Position numbers and translations under genes: made by a program | From: Actinosynnema sp. ALI-1.44 | GTDB taxonomy: Bacteria; Actinomycetota; Actinomycetes; Mycobacteriales; Pseudonocardiaceae | Direction of reading: 5' to 3' | Assembly (NCBI RefSeq): GCF_001984155.1 | Contig: NZ_MTQO01000048.1 | Location: forward strand, 310,001-374,000 | Length of the DNA: 64,000 nt | Part shown: positions 42,501-51,205 of the stretch, piece after piece | How positions within the stretch are numbered: position 1 is the stretch's first letter | Layout: the number at the start of each line of letters is the position of its first letter | The notes under the pieces: model-generated | Told to the model about the DNA's origin: nothing | Database searches by the model: none | Seen by the model: only the letters and a program-made list of their open reading frames with translations

Positions 42501-43275
42501 CGTTGCGTTCGAACACCAGTCGTAGACCGAGGAGGGTCAAATCCGGGTGGTGGTGCTGGATCGTCTCGGACTCGGCGACCACCAGCGGGGCGAGGCCACC
42601 GGTGGCGATCACGGCCACCGGTGCGGCTTCGTCGTGGCTCTGCGCCCGCAGTTCCGCGATGATCCGTCTCACCAGGCCGTCGACCTGTCCGGCGAAACCG
42701 TACAGAATGCCGGACTGCAGGCATTCCACGGTGTTCTTGCCGATCACCGACCGCGGCCTGACCAACTCCACCTTGCGCAGCGCGGCCGCCCGCGCGGCCA
42801 GCGCGTCGACCGAGATCTCGATCCCCGGCGCGAAAACCCCGCCGAGGAATTCGCCTTTCGCCGATATCACGTCGATGTTCGTCGACGTGCCGAAGTCGAC
42901 GACCACGCAGGCGGTGCTGTACAGGTGGTGCGCCGCCAGCGTGTTGATCACCCTGTCGCCGCCGACCTCCCTGGGGTTGTCCACAAGCAACGGCACCCCG
43001 CTGCGGACCCCCGGCTCCACAATGAGTTGCGGCACGTCGGCGTAATAACGGTCGAGCATCACCCGCATCTCCCGCAGCACAGCGGGAACGGTCGACAACG
43101 CCGACACCGCCGTCACCTGGTCGGCGTACTCGCCGAGCAGGCCCCTCATGGTGAGCGCCAGTTCGTCGGCGGTCATCCCGGCGACCGTGCGCATCCGCCA
43201 GTCGCGGATCAGCCGGTCGCCGGAGTACAGGCCGAGGACGATGTTGGTGTTGCCGACGTCGATCGCGAAGAGCAC
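42490..43275 (-). CDS. coaX: Type III pantothenate kinase
   Basis: A 261-residue kinase phosphorylating pantothenate, the first step of CoA synthesis. It belongs to the acetate-kinase/Hsp70 fold. The phosphate-1 motif is D-V-G-N-T-N near residue 6, phosphate-2 is D-F-G-T-S-T-N, and the pantothenate/dimer motif is G-G-D-R. The GTG at 43275 starts one base after the panD stop, so the genes form a tight panC-panD-coaX unit. Type III enzymes are not inhibited by CoA and need a monovalent cation (family knowledge). Confidence 0.95.
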   Translation of the reverse strand: MLFAIDVGNTNIVLGLYSGDRLIRDWRMRTVAGMTADELALTMRGLLGEYADQVTAVSALSTVPAVLREMRVMLDRYYADVPQLIVEPGVRSGVPLLVDNPREVGGDRVINTLAAHHLYSTACVVVDFGTSTNIDVISAKGEFLGGVFAPGIEISVDALAARAAALRKVELVRPRSVIGKNTVECLQSGILYGFAGQVDGLVRRIIAELRAQSHDEAAPVAVIATGGLAPLVVAESETIQHHHPDLTLLGLRLVFERNVRQ

Positions 43276-43276
43276 G

Positions 43277-43750
43277 TCAGGAATTCTCCGGCTGGAGCAG
43301 TGCGTCCAGCGCGGCGGCGTCCGCTGTCTCCGCCGGGGATTCGAGGTCGGCGCCGCTGAACAGGCCGGAGCCCGCGGGCACAGCGGCCGGGTCGGCACCG
43401 AGGTCGACGACCTTGTTCTGGCCGTCGACGAACACGACCCTCGGCCGGAAGGACGCGGCCTCGGCGCTGTCCATGATCCCGTAGGCGATCATGATCACGA
43501 TGTCGCCGGGGTGCACCAGGTGCGCGGCGGCGCCGTTGATGCCGATCACGCCGCTGCCCCTCGGGCCCTCGATGACGTAGGTCTCCAAGCGCGCGCCGTT
43601 GGTCACGTCCACGATGGTGACCTGTTCGCCCGCCAGCAGGTCGGCGGCTTCCATCAGGTCGGCGTCCACCGTGACCGAGCCGACGTAGTGCAGGTCGGCC
43701 TGCGTGACCGTGGCCCGGTGGATCTTGGACTTCAACATGGTGCGCTGCAT
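43277..43750 (-). CDS. panD: Aspartate 1-decarboxylase, pyruvoyl-dependent
   Basis: A 157-residue proenzyme that makes beta-alanine for pantothenate. The self-cleavage site Gly24-Ser25 lies in Y-V-G-S-V-T-V-D and yields the pyruvoyl group. The core [13 protein letters not shown] and Y-G-I-M is intact. The C-terminal tail is about 30 residues longer than in E. coli. In mycobacteria this tail is the site of action of pyrazinoic acid. The ATG at 43750 lies 13 bases after the panC stop. Confidence 0.95.
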   Translation of the reverse strand: MQRTMLKSKIHRATVTQADLHYVGSVTVDADLMEAADLLAGEQVTIVDVTNGARLETYVIEGPRGSGVIGINGAAAHLVHPGDIVIMIAYGIMDSAEAASFRPRVVFVDGQNKVVDLGADPAAVPAGSGLFSGADLESPAETADAAALDALLQPENS

Positions 43751-43763
43751 GGTGTTGCCCCCT

Positions 43764-44660
43764 TCACAGCCCCGGCTCGGGCGGTTCGCCCAGGCGCAGG
43801 CCGGTGTTGTCGATGAGTCTCGTCGTGCCGACCCGGGCGGCGACGAGCAACCTTGCCTCTCCCTGTTCCGGCGCGGGACCGAGGTCCGGCGCGCGCAACT
43901 CGAGGTAGTCGACGACGACCTCGGGGTGCTCCGCCAGGACCTCCCGCGCGGCCCTGACGACCTCCTGCCCGCCCGAACGGCCCGCGAAAGCCCCTGCGGA
44001 CAACGCCGCGGACAACGCGACCGCGCTCTTCCGTTCGGCGGCGTCGAGGTAGACGTTGCGCGACGACAGCGCGAGGCCGTCGGGTTCGCGGACGGTCGGC
44101 ACACCGATCACGTGGGTGTCCATGTCCAGGTCAGCGACCATCCGTTTGATCAGCACGAGCTGCTGGTAGTCCTTCTCGCCGAACAGCGCGAAGTCCGGGC
44201 GGACGATGTTGAACAGCTTGTTCACGACGGTGAGCACGCCGTCGAAGTGTCCTTTTCGGACGCTACCGTCCAGCTCGTCGCCCAATGGTCCCGAGTGGAC
44301 AGTCACTTGCGAGCCCGGCGGGTACATGTCCTCGCGCTCCGGGGTGAACACGATCTCGACGCGTTCGTCCCGGCACGCGTCCAGATCCGCTTCGAGCCTG
44401 CGCGGGTACTTGTCCAGGTCCTCGTTCGGCCCGAACTGCAACGGGTTCACGAAGATCGACACGACCACGACGGTGTTCGGGATGTTGCGCGCCCGGCGGA
44501 TCAGCTCGCGGTGACCGGCGTGCAGCGCGCCCATCGTCGGCACCAGGACGATCTTGGTGCCGGCCGCGCGCAGCGCACGCGTGATCCTGGCGACCTCCTG
44601 CGGCTTGCTGTGCACGTGCAGCGCGCCGCGGGTGAACTCGGGTGCCTTCGGTGTGGTCAC
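43764..44660 (-). CDS. panC: Pantothenate synthetase
   Basis: A 298-residue enzyme that ligates pantoate and beta-alanine using ATP. Nucleotide-binding signatures are [10 protein letters not shown] (H-x-G-H family) and the later F-G-E-K-D-Y-Q-Q-L and S-S-R-N-V-Y-L. The N-terminus is about 15 residues longer than in E. coli. The GTG start follows the stop of the DUF2520 gene with no gap, so these genes are translated together. Confidence 0.95.
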   Translation of the reverse strand: MTTPKAPEFTRGALHVHSKPQEVARITRALRAAGTKIVLVPTMGALHAGHRELIRRARNIPNTVVVVSIFVNPLQFGPNEDLDKYPRRLEADLDACRDERVEIVFTPEREDMYPPGSQVTVHSGPLGDELDGSVRKGHFDGVLTVVNKLFNIVRPDFALFGEKDYQQLVLIKRMVADLDMDTHVIGVPTVREPDGLALSSRNVYLDAAERKSAVALSAALSAGAFAGRSGGQEVVRAAREVLAEHPEVVVDYLELRAPDLGPAPEQGEARLLVAARVGTTRLIDNTGLRLGEPPEPGL

Positions 44661-45548
44661 TCAGCGCTCCTCGTCGATGGCCTGGAAGACGTCCGGCGAG
44701 AGATCCCCGCGCAGCAGGCCGCTGTCGGTGGCCCGGCGCGCGGTTCGCCTCGCCAGTTCCCGGTAGCTCGCCAGCAACTCGGGCGCGTTGTCCCGCAACA
44801 CGTTCAGGTGCTTGCGCACTGTACCGGCATCACCACGAGCCACCGGACCGGTCAGCGCGCGGTCGCCGTGCCGCAGCGCGTTGTCCAACGCGGCCGACAG
44901 GAGCGGTCCCAGCAGGCGTTCCGGCGCGCCGACACCGGACTCGCGCACCAGGTCGGCCGAGTCGGCGACCAGTGTGATCAGGTGGTTCGCGGCGTGCGCC
45001 AACGCGGTGTGGTACGCCGGACGGGCCTGCGACGGGACCCGGATCGGCTCCGAACCCATCTCCACCACCAGCGCCTCGCCGACGTTCCACGCGGCCTCGT
45101 CGCCCTCCTGCGCGGTCACGCCGACCGAACAGGCGACAAGACGGTCAAGATCCTCGACACGACCGGTGAACGTCATCACCGGGTGCAGCGCCAGGGGCAA
45201 CGCTCCCTGGTCGGCGGCGGGCTGGAGCACGTCAACGCCATAGGCACCCGACGTGTGCACCACGATCTGCCCCGGCCGCAACGCACCGGCAGCCGCGAGC
45301 CCGCGGACCATGCCTTCGAGCGCGTCGTCCGGCAACGCCAGCAGAACCAGGTCAGCCTTGCTGACGACCTCGTCCGGCGGCAGCAGCGACACCCCGGGCA
45401 GCAGGTCCTCCGCTCGCCGCACGGAGTCGCGCGACACGCCGGACGCGGCGACCACCGCGTGCCCGGCTCTGGCCAGCGCGGCACCCATCACCGCGCCCAC
45501 TCGGCCGGCGGACACGACGCCCACTCCGAGGCGCGCGGGACGGCTCAT
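44661..45548 (-). CDS. Rossmann-like/DUF2520 protein (Rv3603c-like)
   Basis: A 295-residue two-domain protein resembling 6-phosphogluconate dehydrogenase and ketopantoate reductase. The N-terminal NAD(P)-binding domain has G-V-G-V-V-S-A-G-R-V-G-A-V-M-G and L-V-L-L-A-L-P-D-D. The C-terminal helical domain (DUF2520) has H-P-V-M-T-F and A-Y-H-T-A-L-A-H-A-A-N-H. Its stop directly precedes panC, the same arrangement as M. tuberculosis Rv3603c-panC. No classical panE is nearby, so a ketopantoate-reductase-type role is an attractive inference, not established here. Confidence 0.82.
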   Translation of the reverse strand: MSRPARLGVGVVSAGRVGAVMGAALARAGHAVVAASGVSRDSVRRAEDLLPGVSLLPPDEVVSKADLVLLALPDDALEGMVRGLAAAGALRPGQIVVHTSGAYGVDVLQPAADQGALPLALHPVMTFTGRVEDLDRLVACSVGVTAQEGDEAAWNVGEALVVEMGSEPIRVPSQARPAYHTALAHAANHLITLVADSADLVRESGVGAPERLLGPLLSAALDNALRHGDRALTGPVARGDAGTVRKHLNVLRDNAPELLASYRELARRTARRATDSGLLRGDLSPDVFQAIDEER

Positions 45549-45586
45549 GCCAGTTGTCCTTTCGTCAAACCAAGGTGAGAGCGTAA

Positions 45587-46726
45587 CTATTGGCGCCTGG
45601 CAGCGCTGACCGCCGTGGCCCGGCTCACGCGAACTGCCTGTTCGAGCAGGCGTTCCACCTCGTCATCGGGGTGGCTGTGCCGGTGGAACGCCAATTCGGT
45701 GACGGCCGTCTGGTAGTCCGCGACCGCCCGGCCCGCCTCCGGCCCGGACTTGCGGGCGACTTTCCTGCGCCACTCGCGCCTGCGTTTGAGGTTGGCGAGC
45801 ACTTCCACCTCGCTCGCGGCGATGAGCCCGTCGCTGACCAACCGGGGCAGTGCGGCGGCGATGATCTTCTGCTCCCGCTTGCGTGCCCAGTTGGCCAGGA
45901 CCGTCGCCAGCACGAAGACCGGCAGCATGATCAGGAAGTACACGTTGAGGAAGGTGGTGGCGCTGCCGAGGGTGGCGGCGGAGTTCCACAGCGAGTGCAG
46001 GACGACGGCGGCCAGGTACCCGGCGAGCGGTGCGGCGGCCTTGACCCACTTCGTCCTGGAACCGGCGGCAACACCGATCCCGATGCCCGTCATGACGGTG
46101 AAAAGCGGATGGGTGAACGGCGACATCACGCCGCGCAGGATGAACGCGGCGATGACCCCGGCGGTCTGCGCGGTCCCGAAGCCGTGCTCGCCGAAGATGC
46201 GCCCGAAGTAGTAGATGTTCTCGGTGAACGCGAACCCGGCCGCGCACATCCCGGCGTAGACGATGCCGTCGATGACACCGTTGAACTCCTGCCGCTTCCA
46301 CAGGTAGATCCCGAGCACGAACGCGGCCTTGGCCGCTTCCTCGATCAGCGGGGCGGACACGACGGCGGCGATGGTGTCCCCGCCGCCCTTGCCGAGCAGC
46401 AGGTCACCGACGGCCTCGGCGGTGTTGTTGATCAGCAGCGCGGTGAGCGTGGCGCCGCACGCACCCCACGCGAACGCCAGCCACAACAACTTGGCCGGTT
46501 CCGGCTCCCACCGGTCGATCCAGAGGAACACGGCGACGACGGGCCCGACGGGCAGCAGCGCACCGGCGACTCCGACCAGTTCGGCGACGATGCCGACCCG
46601 TGCGGTGAGGTAGGCGAAGACCGCGATACCGGCGAGGCTGAGCAGAACGAGGCCGACGATGGGCAGCAGAACGGTCTTGCGCCGCGGCGTCGGCCGAACA
46701 GACACGGCCGGCTCCTGGTTGATCAC
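45587..46726 (-). CDS. PrsW-family intramembrane metalloprotease
   Basis: A 379-residue membrane protein with about nine hydrophobic segments and a basic cytoplasmic tail of about 100 residues. The PrsW motifs are present: E-E-A-A-K in the fourth segment, F-A-F-T-E-N, S-P-F-T-H-P and V-L-H-S-L-W-N. In Bacillus, PrsW cuts the anti-sigma factor RsiW. No anti-sigma target is adjacent here; the CU044_5270 proteins at the start of the window are a speculative one. In M. tuberculosis no such gene lies between Rv3603c and Rv3604c. Confidence 0.88.
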   Translation of the reverse strand: MINQEPAVSVRPTPRRKTVLLPIVGLVLLSLAGIAVFAYLTARVGIVAELVGVAGALLPVGPVVAVFLWIDRWEPEPAKLLWLAFAWGACGATLTALLINNTAEAVGDLLLGKGGGDTIAAVVSAPLIEEAAKAAFVLGIYLWKRQEFNGVIDGIVYAGMCAAGFAFTENIYYFGRIFGEHGFGTAQTAGVIAAFILRGVMSPFTHPLFTVMTGIGIGVAAGSRTKWVKAAAPLAGYLAAVVLHSLWNSAATLGSATTFLNVYFLIMLPVFVLATVLANWARKREQKIIAAALPRLVSDGLIAASEVEVLANLKRRREWRRKVARKSGPEAGRAVADYQTAVTELAFHRHSHPDDEVERLLEQAVRVSRATAVSAARRQ

Positions 46727-46749
46727 AGCGCAAAACCTTAGCTGCCCGG

Positions 46750-46793
46750 TCGTGAGTGGTTGGTCCGGTTCTAACCGGTATTTCCACTCACGA
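46750..46793. terminator. Stop-codon palindrome, copy B
   Basis: TCGTGAGTGG and CCACTCACGA arms around an inner CCGGTT/AACCGG stem. The stop codon of the DUF6779 gene (46788-46790, minus strand) lies in the right arm. Confidence 0.7.
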
Positions 46794-48365
46794 GGAGTCC
46801 TCGCGGCGACGACGGCGTCGCGGTGTCTCCCCGCCTGATCCGTACGCGGCCAGCAGCTCGTTCACGGACTTGCCCGCGGCGTGCGATCCGCTCGGCTCCG
46901 GGTCGGGTTCGGGGGCAGGCCGGGTGTGGCTGGCGGACTGCTGCTGCCGGGCCTGGTAGGTCTCCTGCCAGGAAGGAGCGTCCTCCGCGCGGCGCCGACG
47001 CCCGCCTCCCGTGCTCTCGGCGGCGGCCGGGGGCTCGGCGGCCCGGCGACGTCCACCGCTCTCCTCGGCCGGTGGGGACTGCGCGGCGGCGGGGGCGACG
47101 ACCCGGGTGGACGGCTCGGGCTTGCGGACAGGCGGAGGCGGCGGAGGCGGCTCGGGGGTGGTCCGAGCGGCGGGCGCACGCACGACCGTGGGCTCCGGGG
47201 ACTCCGGCAACGGCTGGATCCGCGTCGGCGCCTCGGGCTCCTGGCGCTGCGCCGGACGCTCGGACTCCAGCCGCTGCGACAGCGAAGGCTGCGGCTGGAC
47301 CCGCGTGGGCGCCTCGGGCTGCGGCATCGGGCGGCTCGGCTGTGCCTCGGCGTCCGGCCGCTGCATCGGACGACTGACCTGTGCCGATATCTGGGCCGAT
47401 ATCTGGGGCTCCGGCTTCTTCGGCGGACGCGGCGGGCGCCCGCTCTGTTGACGGGCCTGCCCGGCGGCCGGAGGCTGCGTGGTGCGCTCCCACGACGGCG
47501 TCCAGTTCGGGTCGATGCCCTCGCCGAGGCTGTTCGCCGAATCACCGGCCACCGGCTGGTGGTACGGGTTGTCCGGCCGTCCCACCGGGGTGACCGGGTC
47601 CCACCAGCCCGAACCGGGGTCGGCCGGGTCGTCGCGCCGGGGCTGGCGGAGCTGCACCTGGCGTTCGGCCGGTTCACGCGGGGGACGCTGCTGCTGTGGC
47701 CGCTGCGGCTGCGGGCGGGCACTGCCGCCGCCATGACCTGTGCCCCCACCGGCGCTGCGGGGCCGCTCGGGCACGCGCTCGATCAGCTCAGTCTGGGGCT
47801 CGCTGGGGATGACCACCGGCTGCTGCTGGTTCGACGACGGGTTGAGCCGCTTGACCACCTGCGCGGACTGCGGCAGCTGGTGCGACTCGTCGGGCAACGA
47901 CCGCATCCTGGTCGCCTGCGCCTGCAGCGCGAACCGTTCGACGAGGACCTCACCGCCGAGCAGCGACTGCAACGTCTCCCGCAGCTGGCCGAGCTCGGTG
48001 CGCAGGGCGTCGATGTCCGCACGGGACTGCTCCTCGGCCTTGCGCTTGGCCTCGGCCTCCAGTTCCAGCTCGTACTCGCGCCGCGCGGCGATCTCACGCT
48101 CCAGTTCGAGCTCGTAGATCGCCTGCATGCTCTGCGCGTCATCGGACTTGTCGGCCACCTGGCGGCGGAACCGCGCGGCCAGGAACGCCCCGACGAGCGC
48201 GGCCCACAACGCGGCGAGGATGCCCATCTTGAGGAATCGGGCGTCGTCGGTGAGGACCAGGATCAGCGTCGCTCCGAGTACCAGGACAAGCGCGCCGCCC
48301 AGCAGAAGGCGCGCGGTACTCGGCACCTTGAAGGAGTCGCGCGTCGAGGAGGCTCGGCCGGACAT
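46788..48365 (-). CDS. DUF6779-type membrane protein with long proline-rich tail (Rv3604c-like)
   Basis: A 525-residue protein. Two membrane helices (about residues 18-65) are followed by a coiled-coil-prone charged stretch (E-L-E-L-E-R-E-I-A-A-R-R-E-Y), then about 350 residues rich in Pro, Gln, Arg and Ala. Within that tail A-P-T-R-V-Q-P, A-P-T-R-I-Q-P and P-S-T-R-V-V-A-P recur. The C-terminus holds S-V-N-E-L-L-A-A-Y-G and an arginine run. The ATG at 48365 is used; a GTG at 48374 is equally possible. Position between DUF3180 and DUF2520 genes matches Rv3604c. Function unknown; a cytoplasmic scaffold on the membrane is plausible. Confidence 0.78.
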   Translation of the reverse strand: MSGRASSTRDSFKVPSTARLLLGGALVLVLGATLILVLTDDARFLKMGILAALWAALVGAFLAARFRRQVADKSDDAQSMQAIYELELEREIAARREYELELEAEAKRKAEEQSRADIDALRTELGQLRETLQSLLGGEVLVERFALQAQATRMRSLPDESHQLPQSAQVVKRLNPSSNQQQPVVIPSEPQTELIERVPERPRSAGGGTGHGGGSARPQPQRPQQQRPPREPAERQVQLRQPRRDDPADPGSGWWDPVTPVGRPDNPYHQPVAGDSANSLGEGIDPNWTPSWERTTQPPAAGQARQQSGRPPRPPKKPEPQISAQISAQVSRPMQRPDAEAQPSRPMPQPEAPTRVQPQPSLSQRLESERPAQRQEPEAPTRIQPLPESPEPTVVRAPAARTTPEPPPPPPPVRKPEPSTRVVAPAAAQSPPAEESGGRRRAAEPPAAAESTGGGRRRRAEDAPSWQETYQARQQQSASHTRPAPEPDPEPSGSHAAGKSVNELLAAYGSGGETPRRRRRREDSS

Positions 48366-48444
48366 GCCTAACACCGTACCTGTCAGTTATCGCTCCGAGA
48401 CCTGCTCGTGGCCGAAGGTGCGATGAACCTGCGCTTTGCGTCGA

Positions 48445-48903
48445 TCAACGGTCGTCAGGCTCCTTCGGCTCGTCCGGGGTCTTGCAGCAGTGTTCGAGCC
48501 ACAGTCCCGCCGCGATCAGCGCGGCAGCACAGAGCGCACCGATCACGGCACTGGACGTGTCGTTGCCCGCCGCCACGACGTCCGAACGCTTGGGAAACAC
48601 GTAGACGAACACACCCACCCATGCGCCGAGCATGATCGCACCGAGCACTGAGGACGCCTTCGCCAGCGCGACCGCACGGGCGGCGGTCAGCGCCTCAACC
48701 GGCTTGTCCCGCCTGGTCCCGCGGATGCGCGACCGCAGTGAGAAAGCCAACACCACGTCGACCGCCGCGATGACCACCAGCGTGACACCGGCGAGCGTGG
48801 GCAACGGCGGCATGGAGCCGTAGGCCGACTGCAGGATCACGTACAGCACGACCGCGGCGAGCAGCCCCGCGATGACCAGGTCGCGTGGCCTGGTGAACTT
48901 CAC
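48445..48903 (-). CDS. DUF3180 membrane protein (Rv3605c-like)
   Basis: A 152-residue protein with four membrane segments and a basic central loop (S-L-R-S-R-I-R-G-T-R-R-D-K-P). It follows folK with a 4-base overlap, the same arrangement as M. tuberculosis Rv3606c-Rv3605c. The GTG at 48903 has GGAGG upstream; longer readings of the frame lie inside folK. The function is unknown; constant linkage to folate genes is the only clue. Confidence 0.85.
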   Translation of the reverse strand: MKFTRPRDLVIAGLLAAVVLYVILQSAYGSMPPLPTLAGVTLVVIAAVDVVLAFSLRSRIRGTRRDKPVEALTAARAVALAKASSVLGAIMLGAWVGVFVYVFPKRSDVVAAGNDTSSAVIGALCAAALIAAGLWLEHCCKTPDEPKEPDDR

Positions 48904-49385
48904 GCCGCCTCCAGCTTGAGATCGTCCCGGCGCCGCACGCCCCCGTCGCCCAGCACCGCCAGCAGCTCGGCGACCGAGCCGTGTCCGGGCAGTGTCGCGT
49001 CCGGCTGCACATCCAGCCACGGCACCAGCACGAACGCCCGTTCGTGTGCCCGTGGATGCGGCAGTTCCAGCTTCGGGTCGGTGCTCGTGACGCCGGTAAC
49101 AGTGATCACGTCCACATCGAGCGAACGCGGACCCCACCGGACCTCGCGGACACGCCCGGCGGCGTTCTCGAGCTCGTGCGCGCGGCGCAGCCAGTCCCAT
49201 TCGTCGAGGTCCTCACGCGAGGCGACCACGATCGCGTTGAGGAAATCGTCCTGATCGGTCACGCCCCACGGCGCTGTCTCGTACACAGCCGACACCGCCA
49301 ACGCGGGCAGACCGTCCACGGCGGACTGCAGGTTCGCCAGCCGATCGCCCATGTTGGACCCGATCGACAGGACCGCGGTGGTCAC
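48900..49385 (-). CDS. folK: 6-hydroxymethyl-7,8-dihydropterin pyrophosphokinase
   Basis: A 161-residue HPPK transferring pyrophosphate from ATP to the pterin, the folate-pathway step before FolP. The N-terminal motif is S-I-G-S-N-M-G-D. The signature [12 protein letters not shown] carries the metal-binding aspartates, and [13 protein letters not shown] closes the site. The GTG start overlaps the folB stop. Confidence 0.96.
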   Translation of the reverse strand: MTTAVLSIGSNMGDRLANLQSAVDGLPALAVSAVYETAPWGVTDQDDFLNAIVVASREDLDEWDWLRRAHELENAAGRVREVRWGPRSLDVDVITVTGVTSTDPKLELPHPRAHERAFVLVPWLDVQPDATLPGHGSVAELLAVLGDGGVRRRDDLKLEAA

Positions 49386-49744
49386 GTCCGGTGCCTCCGC
49401 ACAGTGACCGCCACGTCGGCGAACGTGAGCGGGATGGGTGCGGACGGCTTGTGCACGGTGACCTCGACCGAGGTGACCCGCTTGTCGCTGAGGACCTCGT
49501 CCGCGATCTCGCCCGCGACCGTCTCGATCAGGTCCCGCGCCGGACCGGCGATGATCGCCGCCGCGCGTTCGGCCAGTTCGCCGTAGTGCAGTGTCCTGGT
49601 GAGGTCGTCCGTCGCGGCCGCCTCGGCCAGGTCGAGCCAGACCGTGATGTCGACGACGAAGTCCTGCCCGTCGCGCTTCTCGTGCTCGAACACACCGTGG
49701 TTGCCCCGTACCCGCAGCCCGGTGAGCGTGATCCGGTCGCTCAC
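49382..49744 (-). CDS. folB: Dihydroneopterin aldolase
   Basis: A 120-residue enzyme of the T-fold family converting dihydroneopterin to 6-hydroxymethyl-dihydropterin. It has [11 protein letters not shown]-x-H-E near the start, the conserved Y-G-E-L near residue 55, the glutamate in [10 protein letters not shown], and V[10 protein letters not shown]. The GTG at 49744 overlaps the folP stop. Confidence 0.95.
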   Translation of the reverse strand: MSDRITLTGLRVRGNHGVFEHEKRDGQDFVVDITVWLDLAEAAATDDLTRTLHYGELAERAAAIIAGPARDLIETVAGEIADEVLSDKRVTSVEVTVHKPSAPIPLTFADVAVTVRRHRT

Positions 49745-50577
49745 ACCCGCTCCCATTCCGCCACTACCCGGACCGCGTCCAGTGATCGCACCACGTCGTG
49801 CACGCGGACGCCCCAAACGCCCTTGGCAGCGGCCATCGTCGAAATCGCCGCGGTCGCGTCCTCGCGACCGTCCGGGGGCCGCGGTGTGCCGTCTTCGTCA
49901 GCGAGCAGCCTGCCGATGAAACGTTTGCGCGACGCCCCGACCAGGACGGGATACCCCAGGTCGATGAAAACATCCAGGCGCCGCAGCAACGCCCAGTCGT
50001 GCGGGGCCCGCTTGGCGAACCCGAGGCCCGGGTCGATCGCGATCGCGTCGTGCGCGACACCGGCGGCCAGCGCCGCGTCGACGCGTTGGCACAGCTCGGC
50101 ACGCACCTCGGCGACCACGTCGCCGTACTCGGCCAGCGAATTCATGTCCTTGCTGTGGCCACGCCAGTGCATCAGGATCCACGGCACGCCGGCGTCGGCG
50201 ACCACGCTGGCCATGTCCTTGTCCGCGAGGCCGCCGGAGACGTCGTTCACGACAGTCGCGCCCGCCGCCAGCGCGGCCTCCGCGACCCGCGCCCGCGTGG
50301 TGTCCACGCTGATCCGCACGCCCGCGGCGGTCAGCTCCTTGATCACCGGCTCGATCCGGCCGATCTCCACGTCCGCGGCCACCCGCTCGGCACCGGGCCG
50401 GGTCGACTCACCGCCCACGTCGATCAGGTCCGCACCCGCGTCCCACATCTGGTGCGCGTGGCGCAGCGCGTCGTCGACCGAGAGGTACCGGCCGCCGTCG
50501 GAGAAGGAATCGGGCGTCACGTTCAGGACACCCATCACCACGCAACGGCCGGGATCGGGCAGCAGCCGATGCGTCAT
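49741..50577 (-). CDS. folP: Dihydropteroate synthase
   Basis: A 278-residue TIM-barrel enzyme joining p-aminobenzoate to the pterin; it is the sulfonamide target. Signatures are [14 protein letters not shown] near residue 16, [17 protein letters not shown] and [10 protein letters not shown]. Its ATG overlaps the folE stop (ATGA). It resembles the functional FolP1 type rather than the inactive paralogue FolP2. Confidence 0.96.
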   Translation of the reverse strand: MTHRLLPDPGRCVVMGVLNVTPDSFSDGGRYLSVDDALRHAHQMWDAGADLIDVGGESTRPGAERVAADVEIGRIEPVIKELTAAGVRISVDTTRARVAEAALAAGATVVNDVSGGLADKDMASVVADAGVPWILMHWRGHSKDMNSLAEYGDVVAEVRAELCQRVDAALAAGVAHDAIAIDPGLGFAKRAPHDWALLRRLDVFIDLGYPVLVGASRKRFIGRLLADEDGTPRPPDGREDATAAISTMAAAKGVWGVRVHDVVRSLDAVRVVAEWERV

Positions 50578-51194
50578 CGACGGGCCTTGATCAGGTCCAA
50601 CGCCTCCGCACGCGACGACGCGGACGTCTTGAACTGGCCGCGTACGCCCGAAGTCGTCGTGCGCGCCCCCGGCTTGCGGATGCCGCGCATGGACATGCAC
50701 AGGTGCTCGGCCTCCACGACGACGATCACGCCGCGCGGTTCCAGCGTCCGCATCAGCGAGTCCGCGATCTGCGAGGTCAATCGCTCCTGCACCTGCGGGC
50801 GCTTGGCGTACGCGTCGACCAGCCTGGCCAGTTTGGACAGCCCGGTGACCTTGCCGTGCTCGTTCGGGATGTAGCCGACGTGCGCGACACCGTGGAACGG
50901 CAGCAGGTGGTGTTCGCAGTAGCTGTACATCGGGATGTCGGTGACCAGCACGAGTTCCTCGTGGGCCTCGTCGAACGTCTTGGCAAGCACCGCGTCCGGG
51001 TCCATGTACAGACCGGCGAACATCTCGCGGTACGCACGGGCCACCCGGGCCGGTGTCTCGGCGAGCCCCTGGCGGTCCGGGTCCTCTCCGCACGCCAGCA
51101 GCAACTCACGCACGGCGCGCTCGGCGCGTGCCTGGTCGAAAACGGGACGAACGGAGCGGGCGCCGTCCACTGGGGAGGCGCCCGCGCCGTTCAC
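50574..51194 (-). CDS. folE: GTP cyclohydrolase I
   Basis: A 206-residue enzyme making dihydroneopterin triphosphate from GTP, the first step of folate synthesis. Zinc ligands are the Cys and His of Y-C-E-H-H-L-L-P-F and the Cys of H-L-C-M-S-M-R-G. The pattern V-G-Y-I-P-N and K-V-x-G-L-S-K-L-A-R is intact. It starts 12 bases after the ftsH stop, in line with folP, folB and folK. Confidence 0.96.
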   Translation of the reverse strand: MNGAGASPVDGARSVRPVFDQARAERAVRELLLACGEDPDRQGLAETPARVARAYREMFAGLYMDPDAVLAKTFDEAHEELVLVTDIPMYSYCEHHLLPFHGVAHVGYIPNEHGKVTGLSKLARLVDAYAKRPQVQERLTSQIADSLMRTLEPRGVIVVVEAEHLCMSMRGIRKPGARTTTSGVRGQFKTSASSRAEALDLIKARR

Positions 51195-51205
51195 TGACTC
51201 GATGC

